Positions 26,470 to 35,554 of a stretch of 64,000 nt of DNA are shown here, one piece after another. The stretch is from Paenibacillus sp. SYP-B4298. Its GTDB lineage: Bacteria > Bacillota > Bacilli > Paenibacillales > Paenibacillaceae. Within the stretch, counting starts at the first letter, position 1. Every line of letters begins with the position of its first letter. The translations under genes were made by a program, and so were the position numbers. The stretch covers positions 4,134,501-4,198,500 of the forward strand of contig NZ_CP115484.1 in assembly GCF_027627475.1 (NCBI RefSeq). Reading direction: 5' to 3'. A model generated the notes under the pieces. The model ran no database searches and was not told the DNA's origin. It worked only from the letters and a program-made list of their open reading frames with translations.

Positions 26470-26882
26470 TCTGTCCCTCTTTCAAGCTAATGGTTGGGCT
26501 CATCTCTAGAAAAAGAATACCTCCCCCTATCTCCACGTGTTGAGTGCGCCACCAACACCGCAAGATATGGGAAGGTCTTGTTTTGGTTTTATAATATAAA
26601 ACCACGTTTTGAAATATCGTTGAATCAATGATAGCAAATCCTAATTACGAAGTCCACCCTCTGTGATCACTATAAACGTCGGAGCGACCTCGAATGGCTG
26701 GCATGGCCTGTTTACAATCTGCGCTACCGCTTCGAGCTGCCGAGATTGTAGATGGCATAAGGAAACAGGGGGCCCCGCTTTATAAGCGGTAGCCCCCTGT
26801 CCCTTCCTGGCACCACGCTGCCAAGCGGCGCTTGGCAGCGATACGTCCATCATTCATCCCACACCCTATTCAACCGATCACT
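26470..26882. other. intergenic region between kinase and reductase genes
   Basis: In 413 bases I see a strong hairpin (26765-26800) ending the upstream minus-strand reductase gene, and an AT-rich stretch near 26590-26630 (TATATTATAAAA on the minus strand) that could carry the kinase promoter. No gene is supported. Confidence 0.4.
26765..26800 (-). terminator. hairpin terminator after the reductase gene
   Basis: ACAGGGGGC pairs with GCCCCCTGT and inside it CCGCTT pairs with AAGCGG, separated by small bulges. The minus strand continues TTTCCTT, a weak T-tract. It lies about 80 bases beyond the reductase stop. Confidence 0.6.
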
Positions 26883-27422
26883 TCAATCCTTGCCATTATC
26901 CACACTGTAGCGAAGCATCACAATCTGACCGATCTGCTCCATATCGCGCAGGCGGAAGCTGGTCGGGACGGTGCCTTGCGGGAACAGCGGAATACCGCCG
27001 CCCAGAACCTTGGGAATCACCGCCAGATGCAGCTCATCCAGCAGCCCCCTCTCCATAACCGAGCGGACAAGCTCTCCGCCCCCGACGATCCACACATCGC
27101 CTCTCGTTGTTGCAGCAAGACTAGGAATCAAGCTGTCGAGCGCCTCGTCGGTTAACACGGCATGCTCCGTCCTCTCCCGCCTGGTTGTGGACAACACATA
27201 ACATGGCTTGCCTGCATAAGGGAAGGTCTCAGACAATCCGAGCACCGATTCATAGGTTTTACGCCCCATGACCAGCGCGCCTATCGTCTCGTAAAAATCC
27301 GCATAGCCGTTATCCCCGCCGTCTCCCTCAGCCTCCTCCAGCCAATCCACCCCACCATCCTCGCGGGCAATATATCCATCCAGGCTCATTGCAATATACA
27401 AGATAACTTTGTTCATTTTCAT
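26883..27422 (-). CDS. RibD C-terminal / dihydrofolate-reductase-like protein
   Basis: A 179-residue protein with the RibD_C/DHFR-like fold: VILYIAMSLDGYIAREDGGVDWL at the start, LVMGRKTYESVLG, KPCYVLSTT, VWIVGGGELVRSVMERGLLDELHLAVIPKVLGGGIPLF. These match the YyaP/YwjB group of NADPH-binding reductases of unknown substrate. GGGAGCGAGAG precedes the ATG. It is divergent from the WYL regulator at 27526, which may control it. Confidence 0.92.
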   Translation of the reverse strand: MKMNKVILYIAMSLDGYIAREDGGVDWLEEAEGDGGDNGYADFYETIGALVMGRKTYESVLGLSETFPYAGKPCYVLSTTRRERTEHAVLTDEALDSLIPSLAATTRGDVWIVGGGELVRSVMERGLLDELHLAVIPKVLGGGIPLFPQGTVPTSFRLRDMEQIGQIVMLRYSVDNGKD

Positions 27423-27525
27423 TTGCTCTCGCTCCCTTCTGCACTGTATAATACCACTTAATCACGACAAATATTGACGTAATTTATCGATATTCTTCAA
27501 GCAGCATACAAAGGGGGAAGAATAA

Positions 27526-28428
27526 ATGAACAAGCGGCAGATGGCGATTATGGCGATCATGGATTCGCGCACCAAGTTTACGGCCAGGGAGCTGGCAGAG
27601 CGGTTTCATGTTTCCGTCAGAACGATTCAGCGCGATCTCGATTCCTTGCAGGAGATCGGTTTTCCGCTCTATGCAGAATTGGGAGCGCATGGCGGCTACC
27701 GGGTGCTGAAGAACCGGATTTTGCCACCTCTCCAGCTTACACAGCATGAAGCGCTCGGCTTGTTCCTGATGCTGCAGGTCTTAGAGAACATCAGCGATTT
27801 TCCGTTCTCCTCTATCCGTGCTCATCTGTCTGACCACTACCTCGCATCATTGCCAGCCGATGTAAAGGATACGGTCGGTGCGCTCCGCGATTATGTCGTC
27901 TTTCTGCAGCAGCAGGCGACCCCGCCTTCGCCGTGTACGACCGAGGTGCTGCAGGCCGCGATGGAGCGCAAGGAGTTGTCCTTTGACTACGCTGCTCCGT
28001 CAGGGCGTAAGCAGGTGCGGGCTTTCCCGCTAGGCCTGTACCTGGAGCATGGGCTGTGGTACATGCCCGCCAGCAATAGAGGGCGGATCATTCTCTACCG
28101 CGTCGACCGAATGGAACGGGCGATGATCAGCGAGAAACAGTGCATGGAATTGCCCATGCTGCGCGAGTGGCTGGATAAGCCGGAGTCGCGGCCGGGCAAG
28201 CCGGTCGTACTGGAGTTCACATCTTTCGGAGCCCGGCTCGACAACAGCTTCTCCCTGCCGCCCGAGGGCGGCCAGTGGACAGGCCATGTCCCCCCCGAGG
28301 AGCTGGACTTTCTCGCACGCAGACTGCTGCAGTACGGCCCGCATGTGAGGGTGGTGGAGCCATGCGAGCTGCGGGACAAGGTGAGAGACCTGCTGCGCCA
28401 GGCACTGGATCACTATGAGGACGATTGA
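27526..28428 (+). CDS. HTH/WYL-domain transcriptional regulator
   Basis: A 300-residue regulator. Residues ~1-60 form a DeoR-like winged helix (FTARELAERFHVSVRTIQRDLDSLQEIGFPLYAELGAHGGYRV). The middle and C-terminal parts form a WYL domain (LSFDYAAPSGRKQVRAFPLGLYLEHGLWYMPASNRGRIILYRVDRM) and a WCX-like end. AAAGGGGGAAG lies before the ATG. WYL regulators bind ligands or nucleic acids; those beside small enzyme genes commonly regulate their neighbour, here the divergent reductase 103 bases away. Confidence 0.93.
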   Translation: MNKRQMAIMAIMDSRTKFTARELAERFHVSVRTIQRDLDSLQEIGFPLYAELGAHGGYRVLKNRILPPLQLTQHEALGLFLMLQVLENISDFPFSSIRAHLSDHYLASLPADVKDTVGALRDYVVFLQQQATPPSPCTTEVLQAAMERKELSFDYAAPSGRKQVRAFPLGLYLEHGLWYMPASNRGRIILYRVDRMERAMISEKQCMELPMLREWLDKPESRPGKPVVLEFTSFGARLDNSFSLPPEGGQWTGHVPPEELDFLARRLLQYGPHVRVVEPCELRDKVRDLLRQALDHYEDD

Positions 28429-28440
28429 AGCAAGACAAGC

Positions 28441-30399
28441 TTATTCCATCTTATAATTTTCCTGCGGGGGATTATAGATATACTCGCTATCGATCGCATT
28501 CGCCACATAGCGCTTGCCGAATAGCAGATCATATTGCAGCAGACGGAAGTCATTCACTAGAGAAGCAGCCTGATCCGGGATTTTGGAATACAACTTCTCC
28601 TGACTATCCGCATAGAGCGGCCCTGTCATCCCCGGAAGCTCCCGCGCCAGACGAGCGCCGAGCGCGAACTGCGCGGGCTTCTTCATCTGCAGGCTATCCA
28701 ATATAACCGAGCCCAGAAACGTGTTGCTCAGCACAGGATAGACCTGCCTCTCCATCGCCAGATTGCTCCATGTAACGAACGGGACACTGCGCATCCGCTT
28801 CCGCTCCTCCAAGGACCAATCTGCTGCCTGAGGACTGGAGATGAGTCCGCCCTGTACATAGACAGAATATTCCGCTCCTAGCATCGGCAGATGATCCCCA
28901 TAGAACACAATGATGACAGGCTCATTGGACTGCTCAAAATATGCAATCAGTTGCGCCAGGGCGTTGTCCGCATCACGCACGCCTTGAGTATACGTCTCCA
29001 ATATCTGCCTTGCTTCCTCGGTCAGTTGCCCTTCAACCTGCACCTCATGCTCTTTGTAGCGCTGCTTTGTGTATGGACCATGATTCTGCATCGTAACCGC
29101 ATAGATGAACATCGGCCGTTCGGATGTCCTCACCTCGTCGATAATATGTTCCGTTACCTCCTTGTCCGAAATATAGAACCCTCTCGTTTGTGGATTTTCA
29201 AAGCCTGTCTTGCTCCTGAAGCGCTCGAAGCCCAAGGATCGATAGACCCGGTTGCGACTCCAAAACCAGCCATCATACGGATGGATGCCCATACTATAAT
29301 AGCCCTGAGATGCGAAATAAGAGGCCAAGGAGGGCAAGGAATCGCCAATATACTGCTGGTACGGGACTGCGCCCTGTGGCAGCAGACTCATCGATAGACC
29401 AGACAACACCTCGAACTCCGCATTGCTGGTTCCTCCACCGAATTGGGGAGACAACAGGTTACCAGAGGTGAACGACTGTTGCAGCTTCCGTACCGTTGGT
29501 ATCGGATCCTCACTGAAGGTCACATCCGGCATCACCGTCGGGTCCCAAAATGCCTCGTTCATAATGAAGATGACATGAGGTCTTGATGGACTTGCCAGGC
29601 CGTTATCCATATCTGCTCCATCTGGCTCCATACCATGAGGTGAAGCCTGCTCCTGTGCAATCACTTGGGCGATGCGTGACATCTCCTTATCGCTGTACCC
29701 ATCTGGACGCTCAATGATGGAATGCTTCACATTCATTATAAAAGCAACCATCAGCCCGTTGTCCGCATAGGTCTTCTCCTGATTCCATACGATTTCTTTA
29801 TAGCCGAGCTGCCTTGACAGGCTGCCCGCCCACCCTGCCTGTACCCCAACACCGTACACCAGGCAGGCGGCCAGCACACCCAATACGAGCCGCGTCGGCC
29901 ATGACATCGAAAGCTTGGGTACGATCAGGCGCAGCAGGAAGACACCAACGATGCAGAGCAGCACTATGGACAGTTTGGCTGCGCTTGAGAAGCTGGAGAT
30001 ATACGGGAATATATTGAGTCCCTCTTTATTCTGCCGGAGATCCCATGGAAAGAACGGCTCCCCGATGAACTTTAATTTGAAATAACTGATTAATGCCATC
30101 AACGTTACCAGCAAGGACATCAGACCGGCCGCCCAGACGATCGGGCCCACGATGGCGTAGAGGAGTGCCAACAAACTGAAGTAGAGCACGTAATTGAATA
30201 ATGCCACCTGGCTATGATCCGTTAACCATTCGAATGCTCCCGTCAGGGAACCGCGGTGCAATGTCTCCGTCACGATCATCAGACAGAGCGGAAGCAGCAG
30301 CAGCAGCGCTGCAATCGTGCCACGCCTTCGCAGTGGGCTTCCCTCCAGCAGGCGGTGCAACACAGCACGCCCCTCAGACATCCGTCTCTTGATCATCAT
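28441..30399 (-). CDS. LTA synthase-family (sulfatase-fold) membrane enzyme
   Basis: A 652-residue protein with about five N-terminal membrane helices (to ~residue 185) and a large extracellular sulfatase domain. Signature stretches: VIFIMNEAFWDPTVMPDV, the catalytic-Thr region QFGGGTSNAEFEVLSGLSM, GIHPYDGWFWSRNRVYRSLGF, MQNHGPYT and VIIVFYGDHLPMLG (metal-binding Asp-His). Related enzymes transfer glycerol phosphate or phosphoethanolamine to cell-surface polymers. Its start overlaps the stop of the FAD oxidoreductase (ATGA), an unusual pairing for an LtaS-like gene. It converges with the WYL regulator, with only 12 bases between the stops. Confidence 0.9.
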   Translation of the reverse strand: MMIKRRMSEGRAVLHRLLEGSPLRRRGTIAALLLLLPLCLMIVTETLHRGSLTGAFEWLTDHSQVALFNYVLYFSLLALLYAIVGPIVWAAGLMSLLVTLMALISYFKLKFIGEPFFPWDLRQNKEGLNIFPYISSFSSAAKLSIVLLCIVGVFLLRLIVPKLSMSWPTRLVLGVLAACLVYGVGVQAGWAGSLSRQLGYKEIVWNQEKTYADNGLMVAFIMNVKHSIIERPDGYSDKEMSRIAQVIAQEQASPHGMEPDGADMDNGLASPSRPHVIFIMNEAFWDPTVMPDVTFSEDPIPTVRKLQQSFTSGNLLSPQFGGGTSNAEFEVLSGLSMSLLPQGAVPYQQYIGDSLPSLASYFASQGYYSMGIHPYDGWFWSRNRVYRSLGFERFRSKTGFENPQTRGFYISDKEVTEHIIDEVRTSERPMFIYAVTMQNHGPYTKQRYKEHEVQVEGQLTEEARQILETYTQGVRDADNALAQLIAYFEQSNEPVIIVFYGDHLPMLGAEYSVYVQGGLISSPQAADWSLEERKRMRSVPFVTWSNLAMERQVYPVLSNTFLGSVILDSLQMKKPAQFALGARLARELPGMTGPLYADSQEKLYSKIPDQAASLVNDFRLLQYDLLFGKRYVANAIDSEYIYNPPQENYKME

Positions 30400-32369
30400 G
30401 CCGCGTCCGCCCCTTCCTTCGCGCTTAGTCGCGAGGTATGCCTCTCCTCCCAGTAATGCTCCGAATATTGGGCATACCGCCGCAGCACATCATCTATGAC
30501 GAGGAATACCTCTCCATTCTTCAATGCCGACGAGTCCTCGATAACCTCCAGCGTTTCGGCAGACAGCCAGCCTTGATCGACATAATGCTGCACCGTCCAA
30601 TTGCGCTGATCCACTCCCATGGTAGCAGCCAACATGTGAATCGCCCGCTCCAGTGAGAGCGGAAGCTCCTTCATCTCCTCCCGTCTAAGCCCCTCCACAG
30701 CTAAAACAGGATCTCCTGCAAAATGATCAGGGAACGCACGTTTCAGCTTGGGCGTATAACCAAGCATGCGCATCACATTGGAATATTCATCCAATTTGAA
30801 ACCTTCATTATTATAGCCTCCCGTTGCAAGTAGCAGATCGATTGCCGTGAGTAAGCCGCGGGCCGCCCTATGCTGCAGATAGCTCGGTGTATCCACAGCA
30901 TGCATCTCCAGATCCACACCTTGCTCTACGAGCAACCCGCGGAGCTTGGCCATCGCTTCCCTTGTTTGCGATAGCTCCCGCACCGTAACCCCATCCCGAA
31001 TCGACATCGCGGCTGCCACTCCCGCCGCTTGCCCCGTCGCCATGCCGAGCGGCACAACACGAGCGCTGCCATGAGCCATGGAATGATAGCTTGCCGAACG
31101 GCCAACAACGAGTAACTGATCCACCTGAAGCGGGACGAGCGCACGGAACGGTACACCGTACTGAATCGGCTTCATCAGGATGTATCCGGCATCCTTAGAG
31201 CCTGTACTGTGCAGATCGACCTGATACGAGCCATACGCTATGGCGTCATAATGATCACGATTCTCCATCAGATCGTAAATCGTCAGATAGTATTCCCCCA
31301 TAATATGGCGGCTTTCCCGCACATACAGCTCCTCCGCTACACCTGCGTATTCCACCGGCTGGAACTCGGGGACGCTCTGCCTCATGTATTCAATGAAGCG
31401 CGGTGCCTCCTGCTTGCCAAGCTCATAAGCTTCTTCACGCGATCTGGAATCTAGTGGATCAACACCGAATATCATCATCGCATTAATCAGCGCAGTTCCG
31501 TCTGCCTGGCGACCGATATTCAGTGAGCGAACACGTATTCGTTCCGGGTCGGAGGCGACATAGTCTGCTGCCTCAGGAAAGCCCCAGATGGTCGTGCCGA
31601 ACCGTCCACTGCTCTCTCGCTTGCCGAAGGAATCCCATACGTCATCCGTTATGCCTTGAATCTTAATGACCAGAGTGACCGCCGTCCTCGCTTCCTTATT
31701 CCCCATGTCCTCTCGTCCAACCATAAATGGGGCGCCAGCCGCGGCTGCAATATCTGCATCCTGCGTAGCGTCGATAACGACTGGAGCATGATAGCGCTTC
31801 ACGGTTCCATCCGGGCTGACAGCTTCGATTCCCGTTACCTGCCGCGTCTGCCCCTTGCTCTCCACGATCGGCTTCAGCTCCCCGGCTCGCATGAGCAGTT
31901 CGATATTGGGTTCGTTCTTCACCATTCGATAGAACACCTTCGCTGCTGAGCTCGTATCGAAGGAGGTGCCCTCGACCTGATCCAGCCATTCGCTGAATAG
32001 CCCTTTATTAAGCACCTTTAAATCAAACGGCAACAACGGCTTGATCGGCGAAAGGTTCAAATCCAGTGTATTCAATCCTCCCAGCGTGAACAAGCCGCCC
32101 AGACGGTCACGATCGCGTCCCTCCACCAACAGCACCTTCATGCCATTGCGCGCGGCAGCAATGGCGGCCATAACCCCCTCCGGGTCTGTACCCGCAACAA
32201 TCACATTGTATTCTTCATGATCCACAGTTGTATAACGGTCTACGTCCATCGCTTCCAACTGCTCATTTCTCTCCAGCTTCTTCTTGCTCTTCGTATCAGG
32301 TCCCAACCATATAATGATTGTACATAATGCAAGGAGTGACATAAACAACAAACCCAGCTTCATCTTCAT
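30396..32369 (-). CDS. membrane-anchored FAD-dependent oxidoreductase
   Basis: A 657-residue protein. The N-terminus (KLGLLFMSLLALCTIIIWLG) is a signal anchor, so the catalytic part is probably outside the membrane. The FAD site starts YNVIVAGTDPEGVMAAIAAARNGMKVLLVEG, with one Gly of the GxGxxG pattern replaced. LGGLFTLGGLNTLDLN and HAPVVIDATQDADIAAAAGAPF match the FAD_oxidored family (PF12831), found in many secreted carbohydrate-linked enzymes. GGAG lies five bases before the ATG. It is coupled to the downstream LtaS-like gene. The substrate is unknown. Confidence 0.85.
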   Translation of the reverse strand: MKMKLGLLFMSLLALCTIIIWLGPDTKSKKKLERNEQLEAMDVDRYTTVDHEEYNVIVAGTDPEGVMAAIAAARNGMKVLLVEGRDRDRLGGLFTLGGLNTLDLNLSPIKPLLPFDLKVLNKGLFSEWLDQVEGTSFDTSSAAKVFYRMVKNEPNIELLMRAGELKPIVESKGQTRQVTGIEAVSPDGTVKRYHAPVVIDATQDADIAAAAGAPFMVGREDMGNKEARTAVTLVIKIQGITDDVWDSFGKRESSGRFGTTIWGFPEAADYVASDPERIRVRSLNIGRQADGTALINAMMIFGVDPLDSRSREEAYELGKQEAPRFIEYMRQSVPEFQPVEYAGVAEELYVRESRHIMGEYYLTIYDLMENRDHYDAIAYGSYQVDLHSTGSKDAGYILMKPIQYGVPFRALVPLQVDQLLVVGRSASYHSMAHGSARVVPLGMATGQAAGVAAAMSIRDGVTVRELSQTREAMAKLRGLLVEQGVDLEMHAVDTPSYLQHRAARGLLTAIDLLLATGGYNNEGFKLDEYSNVMRMLGYTPKLKRAFPDHFAGDPVLAVEGLRREEMKELPLSLERAIHMLAATMGVDQRNWTVQHYVDQGWLSAETLEVIEDSSALKNGEVFLVIDDVLRRYAQYSEHYWEERHTSRLSAKEGADAA

Positions 32370-32534
32370 ATATGCTCCAGTTCTCCTTCAATGATGATAA
32401 TGACTGTATCCCATTGTAGAGAACTGGAATTAACGCCCGCTGTCCGATTGCTTACCAGCATCCTTCAAAACGCCTTAAATATATCTTAATACTTGCTGCA
32501 CCAATATTCAGATTCTCGCTGCACTGCTTGAGCT

Positions 32535-33371
32535 CTAATGCAGATTGCGGAATTGCTCGGGCGTCATGCCGACTGTCCTGCGAAAGGTAGCGACAAAGTG
32601 GCTCACATCCCGAAAGCCTACTTCGCCTGCGATGCGGGCGACGGTGCACGCGCTCCCCCCGATTAGCCGTTCCTTCGCCTTGCGTAGCCGTACATGGATC
32701 AAATATCCGTAGGGCGACACGCCAAAGGTCTGATTAAACAAGGTACTTAGGTAGCGTCCCGATATGCCGAGAACAGCCGCTAGATCATCAAGACCAATAG
32801 CTGGATTCCCATAGTGCTGCTCCATCCATTCAATAAGCGGCTGTAGCTTCTCCACATTGCGCTGTACCGACGTATTCTGGTGCAGCCGCCCGAATTTGCT
32901 CAAGGTGCCCAAGAATCGGTACGCATCGATGGAGGCCTCCAGGCCGAACATATCGACAACCGATTCCAGTCGCTCCAGCATCGACAACAGCAGTGTGCCA
33001 CAGATGGAATCGCGTTCCCAGCGAAAGAAGGCCGCCTCCTGCATACCGAGCGATGCCAGCATGCTTGGCGCGGCGATCCCGCCGAAGGTAAGATACATCG
33101 TCTCCCACCGCGCAGAGGAGGCCGCGTAGCTGTGCGGCACTCCTGGCGGCAGCAGGATGCCGCTATGCTGCGGCAGCGGGATGCTGTGCCCGCCAAGCGA
33201 CAGCTCCCCCTCCCCTTCCATCGTCTGGAGCCAGTGATAGAGAGGAAACCCCTCTGGACGGCTGATCGGCTCCTGATCGTCATTCAGCCCGATGCTCTCG
33301 ACGATGATTGGCAACGACTGCTCGGCAGACAGCGAGAAGGCAATCCGCCGATGCGGCCATGGCTGAGTCAT
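32535..33371 (-). CDS. AraC-family transcriptional regulator with cupin sensor
   Basis: A 278-residue regulator. The first ~150 residues form an AraC-type cupin pocket (LYHWLQTMEGEGELSLGGHSIPLPQHSGILLPPGVPHSY), the last ~100 the double helix-turn-helix (LDDLAAVLGISGRYLSTLFNQTFGVSPYGYL; VARIAGEVGFRDVSHFVATFRRTVGMTPEQFR). AAGGAGG precedes the ATG. It is divergent from the GH42 beta-galactosidase gene with 144 bases between, so it is the likely sugar-responsive activator of that gene. Confidence 0.93.
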   Translation of the reverse strand: MTQPWPHRRIAFSLSAEQSLPIIVESIGLNDDQEPISRPEGFPLYHWLQTMEGEGELSLGGHSIPLPQHSGILLPPGVPHSYAASSARWETMYLTFGGIAAPSMLASLGMQEAAFFRWERDSICGTLLLSMLERLESVVDMFGLEASIDAYRFLGTLSKFGRLHQNTSVQRNVEKLQPLIEWMEQHYGNPAIGLDDLAAVLGISGRYLSTLFNQTFGVSPYGYLIHVRLRKAKERLIGGSACTVARIAGEVGFRDVSHFVATFRRTVGMTPEQFRNLH

Positions 33372-33440
33372 ACGCTATACCTCCTTGTTTGTGTTCCGTA
33401 TTTTTATATGGAAGGTCGATAATTTTATATTTATACCGTT

Positions 33441-33471
33441 TTGTAAAAGGCTTACAATATGACTATATAAT
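33441..33471 (+). promoter_or_regulatory. promoter of the beta-galactosidase gene
   Basis: TTGTAA (33441-33446), 17-bp spacer, TATATAAT (33464-33471), about 45 bases before the start codon. The -35 is imperfect, consistent with activator dependence on the divergent AraC protein. Confidence 0.45.
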
Positions 33472-33515
33472 TATACCCCAATCTCAATCTATATGGATAA
33501 GGATGTGTTCATTCC

Positions 33516-35540
33516 ATGATTAACACAGCATTACCGAAAATCTGGTACGGCGGAGACTATAATCCCGAGCAATGGGGCCCCGAGGAATGGGCAGAGGATG
33601 TCCGCATGTTCAAGCTCGCCGGCATCGATGTCGTCACCTTGAACGTTTTCTCCTGGGCTATGACACAGCCTGCCGAGGACATCTATGACTTCAGCGGCCT
33701 GGACGCAACGATGGACAGAATGCATCAGAACGGAATCTACGTCTGCCTTGCTACCGGCACCGGTGCGCATCCGGCCTGGATGGCGCGCAAATACCCGGAT
33801 GTGCTGCGCGTCGACTATCAGGGTCGCAAGCGCGCCTTCGGCGGACGCCATAATTCATGTCCGAGCAGTCCAACGTATCGCCGCTATTCACAAGCGATGG
33901 CGGCGAGGCTGGCCGAGCGCTACAAGCATCACCCGGCACTTCTCATCTGGCATGTATCCAACGAATACGGCGGCTATTGCTACTGTAGTGCATGCGCCGT
34001 GCAATTCCGCAACTGGCTGCAGCAGCGCTACAGCTCGCTAGAGGCAGTGAACCGCGCATGGAACACCCGCTTCTGGGGTCATACCTTCTACGAATGGGAG
34101 GAGATCGTCCCGCCTAACGAGCTAAGCGAGGAATGGAGCGGCAACCGGACTAATTTCCAGGGCATTTCACTCGATTATCGCCGCTTTCAGTCCGACAGTC
34201 TGTTAGACTGCTACAAGCTCGAGTATGACGCGCTGAAGGCCCAGACACCGCACATTCCGGTGACTACCAATCTGATGGGACTGTACCCGGAGCTGGATTA
34301 TTTCAAATGGGCGCAGCATCTGGATGTCGTCTCCTGGGATAACTACCCCTCCCTGGATACCCCCGTCAGCCTGACCGCCATGACCCATGATCTGATGCGC
34401 GGCCTCAAGGCCGGGCAGCCATTCATGATTATGGAGCAGACGCCGAGCCAGCAGAACTGGCAGCCCTATAACTCCTTGAAGCGTCCCGGCGTCATGCGCC
34501 TATGGAGCTATCAGGGTGTGGCGCGCGGGGCTGATACGGTCATGTTCTTCCAGTTGCGCCGCTCCGTTGGCGCATGCGAGAAGTATCACGGCGCTGTCAT
34601 CGAGCATGTCGGTCATGAGCACACCCGGGTATTCAGAGAATGCGCTGCGCTAGGAGCCGAGCTGGAGGCACTGGGCGATTCACTGCTGGACGCTCGCGTC
34701 CCTGCCAAGGTGGCCATCGTGTTCGATTGGGAGAATCGATGGGCGATTCAACTGTCGAGCGGCCCGTCCATTGCACTCGACTACGTGGCCGAAGTGCACA
34801 AATACTACAAAGCCTTATTTGACCAACATATTCAAGTTGACATGATTGGCGTGGAGCAGGATCTGACCGGCTATGATGTGGTGATCGCGCCCGTGCTATA
34901 CATGGTGAAGCCCGGCTATGCTTCGAAGCTGGAGCAATATGTGAGCGCCGGGGGGATCTTCCTGACCACCTTCTTCAGCGGCATCGTCAATGAGAACGAT
35001 CTGGTCACGACAGGCGGCTACCCTGGCGAGCTGCGCAGGCTGCTTGGCATCTGGGCGGAGGAAATCGATGCGCTGCTGCCCGGTCATACGAATGAGATTG
35101 TGCTCCAGCAGTCATGGGGCGCACTTGAAGGGCGCTATGAATGCGGCATTCTGTGTGATCTTATCCATGCGGAGGGCGCAGAAGTGCTCGCATCCTACGG
35201 CACTGATTTCTATGCGGGCATGCCTGCTGTAACGGTCAACACCTTCGGTCAGGGTAAAGCCTACTATATCGCCTCCAGCCCGGACGAAGCCTTTCTCAGC
35301 GGCTTGCTGCGCAATCTGTGTGCAGACAGGGGCATTCGCCCGCTTGTCGAGGCGACTGAAGGTGTGGAAGCGGCTGTACGTGCGAAGGATGGGCACGAGC
35401 TGCTGTTTCTGATGAATCACCGTCCAGAGTCTGCCAAGATTATGCTGCAAGAGGGCAGCTATCTGAACATGCTCACTCAGCAGACTGTACAGGGAGAAGT
35501 GGAGCTATCTGGCCGAGATGTGCTCATTCTAAAAAAATAA
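33516..35540 (+). CDS. GH42 beta-galactosidase
   Basis: A 674-residue glycoside hydrolase family 42 enzyme. The N-terminal TIM barrel begins IWYGGDYNPEQWGPEEW; the acid/base glutamate is E150 in WHVSNEYGGYC and the nucleophile E307 in IMEQTPSQQNW. The family's zinc-binding cysteines are visible in CYCSAC and upstream HNSC. A trimerisation domain and a small C-terminal beta domain complete the usual length. There is no signal peptide, so it acts inside the cell on imported galactosides. It is followed 14 bases later by an APH-like kinase. Confidence 0.96.
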   Translation: MINTALPKIWYGGDYNPEQWGPEEWAEDVRMFKLAGIDVVTLNVFSWAMTQPAEDIYDFSGLDATMDRMHQNGIYVCLATGTGAHPAWMARKYPDVLRVDYQGRKRAFGGRHNSCPSSPTYRRYSQAMAARLAERYKHHPALLIWHVSNEYGGYCYCSACAVQFRNWLQQRYSSLEAVNRAWNTRFWGHTFYEWEEIVPPNELSEEWSGNRTNFQGISLDYRRFQSDSLLDCYKLEYDALKAQTPHIPVTTNLMGLYPELDYFKWAQHLDVVSWDNYPSLDTPVSLTAMTHDLMRGLKAGQPFMIMEQTPSQQNWQPYNSLKRPGVMRLWSYQGVARGADTVMFFQLRRSVGACEKYHGAVIEHVGHEHTRVFRECAALGAELEALGDSLLDARVPAKVAIVFDWENRWAIQLSSGPSIALDYVAEVHKYYKALFDQHIQVDMIGVEQDLTGYDVVIAPVLYMVKPGYASKLEQYVSAGGIFLTTFFSGIVNENDLVTTGGYPGELRRLLGIWAEEIDALLPGHTNEIVLQQSWGALEGRYECGILCDLIHAEGAEVLASYGTDFYAGMPAVTVNTFGQGKAYYIASSPDEAFLSGLLRNLCADRGIRPLVEATEGVEAAVRAKDGHELLFLMNHRPESAKIMLQEGSYLNMLTQQTVQGEVELSGRDVLILKK

Positions 35541-35554
35541 CGGAGGTGGCTTCA

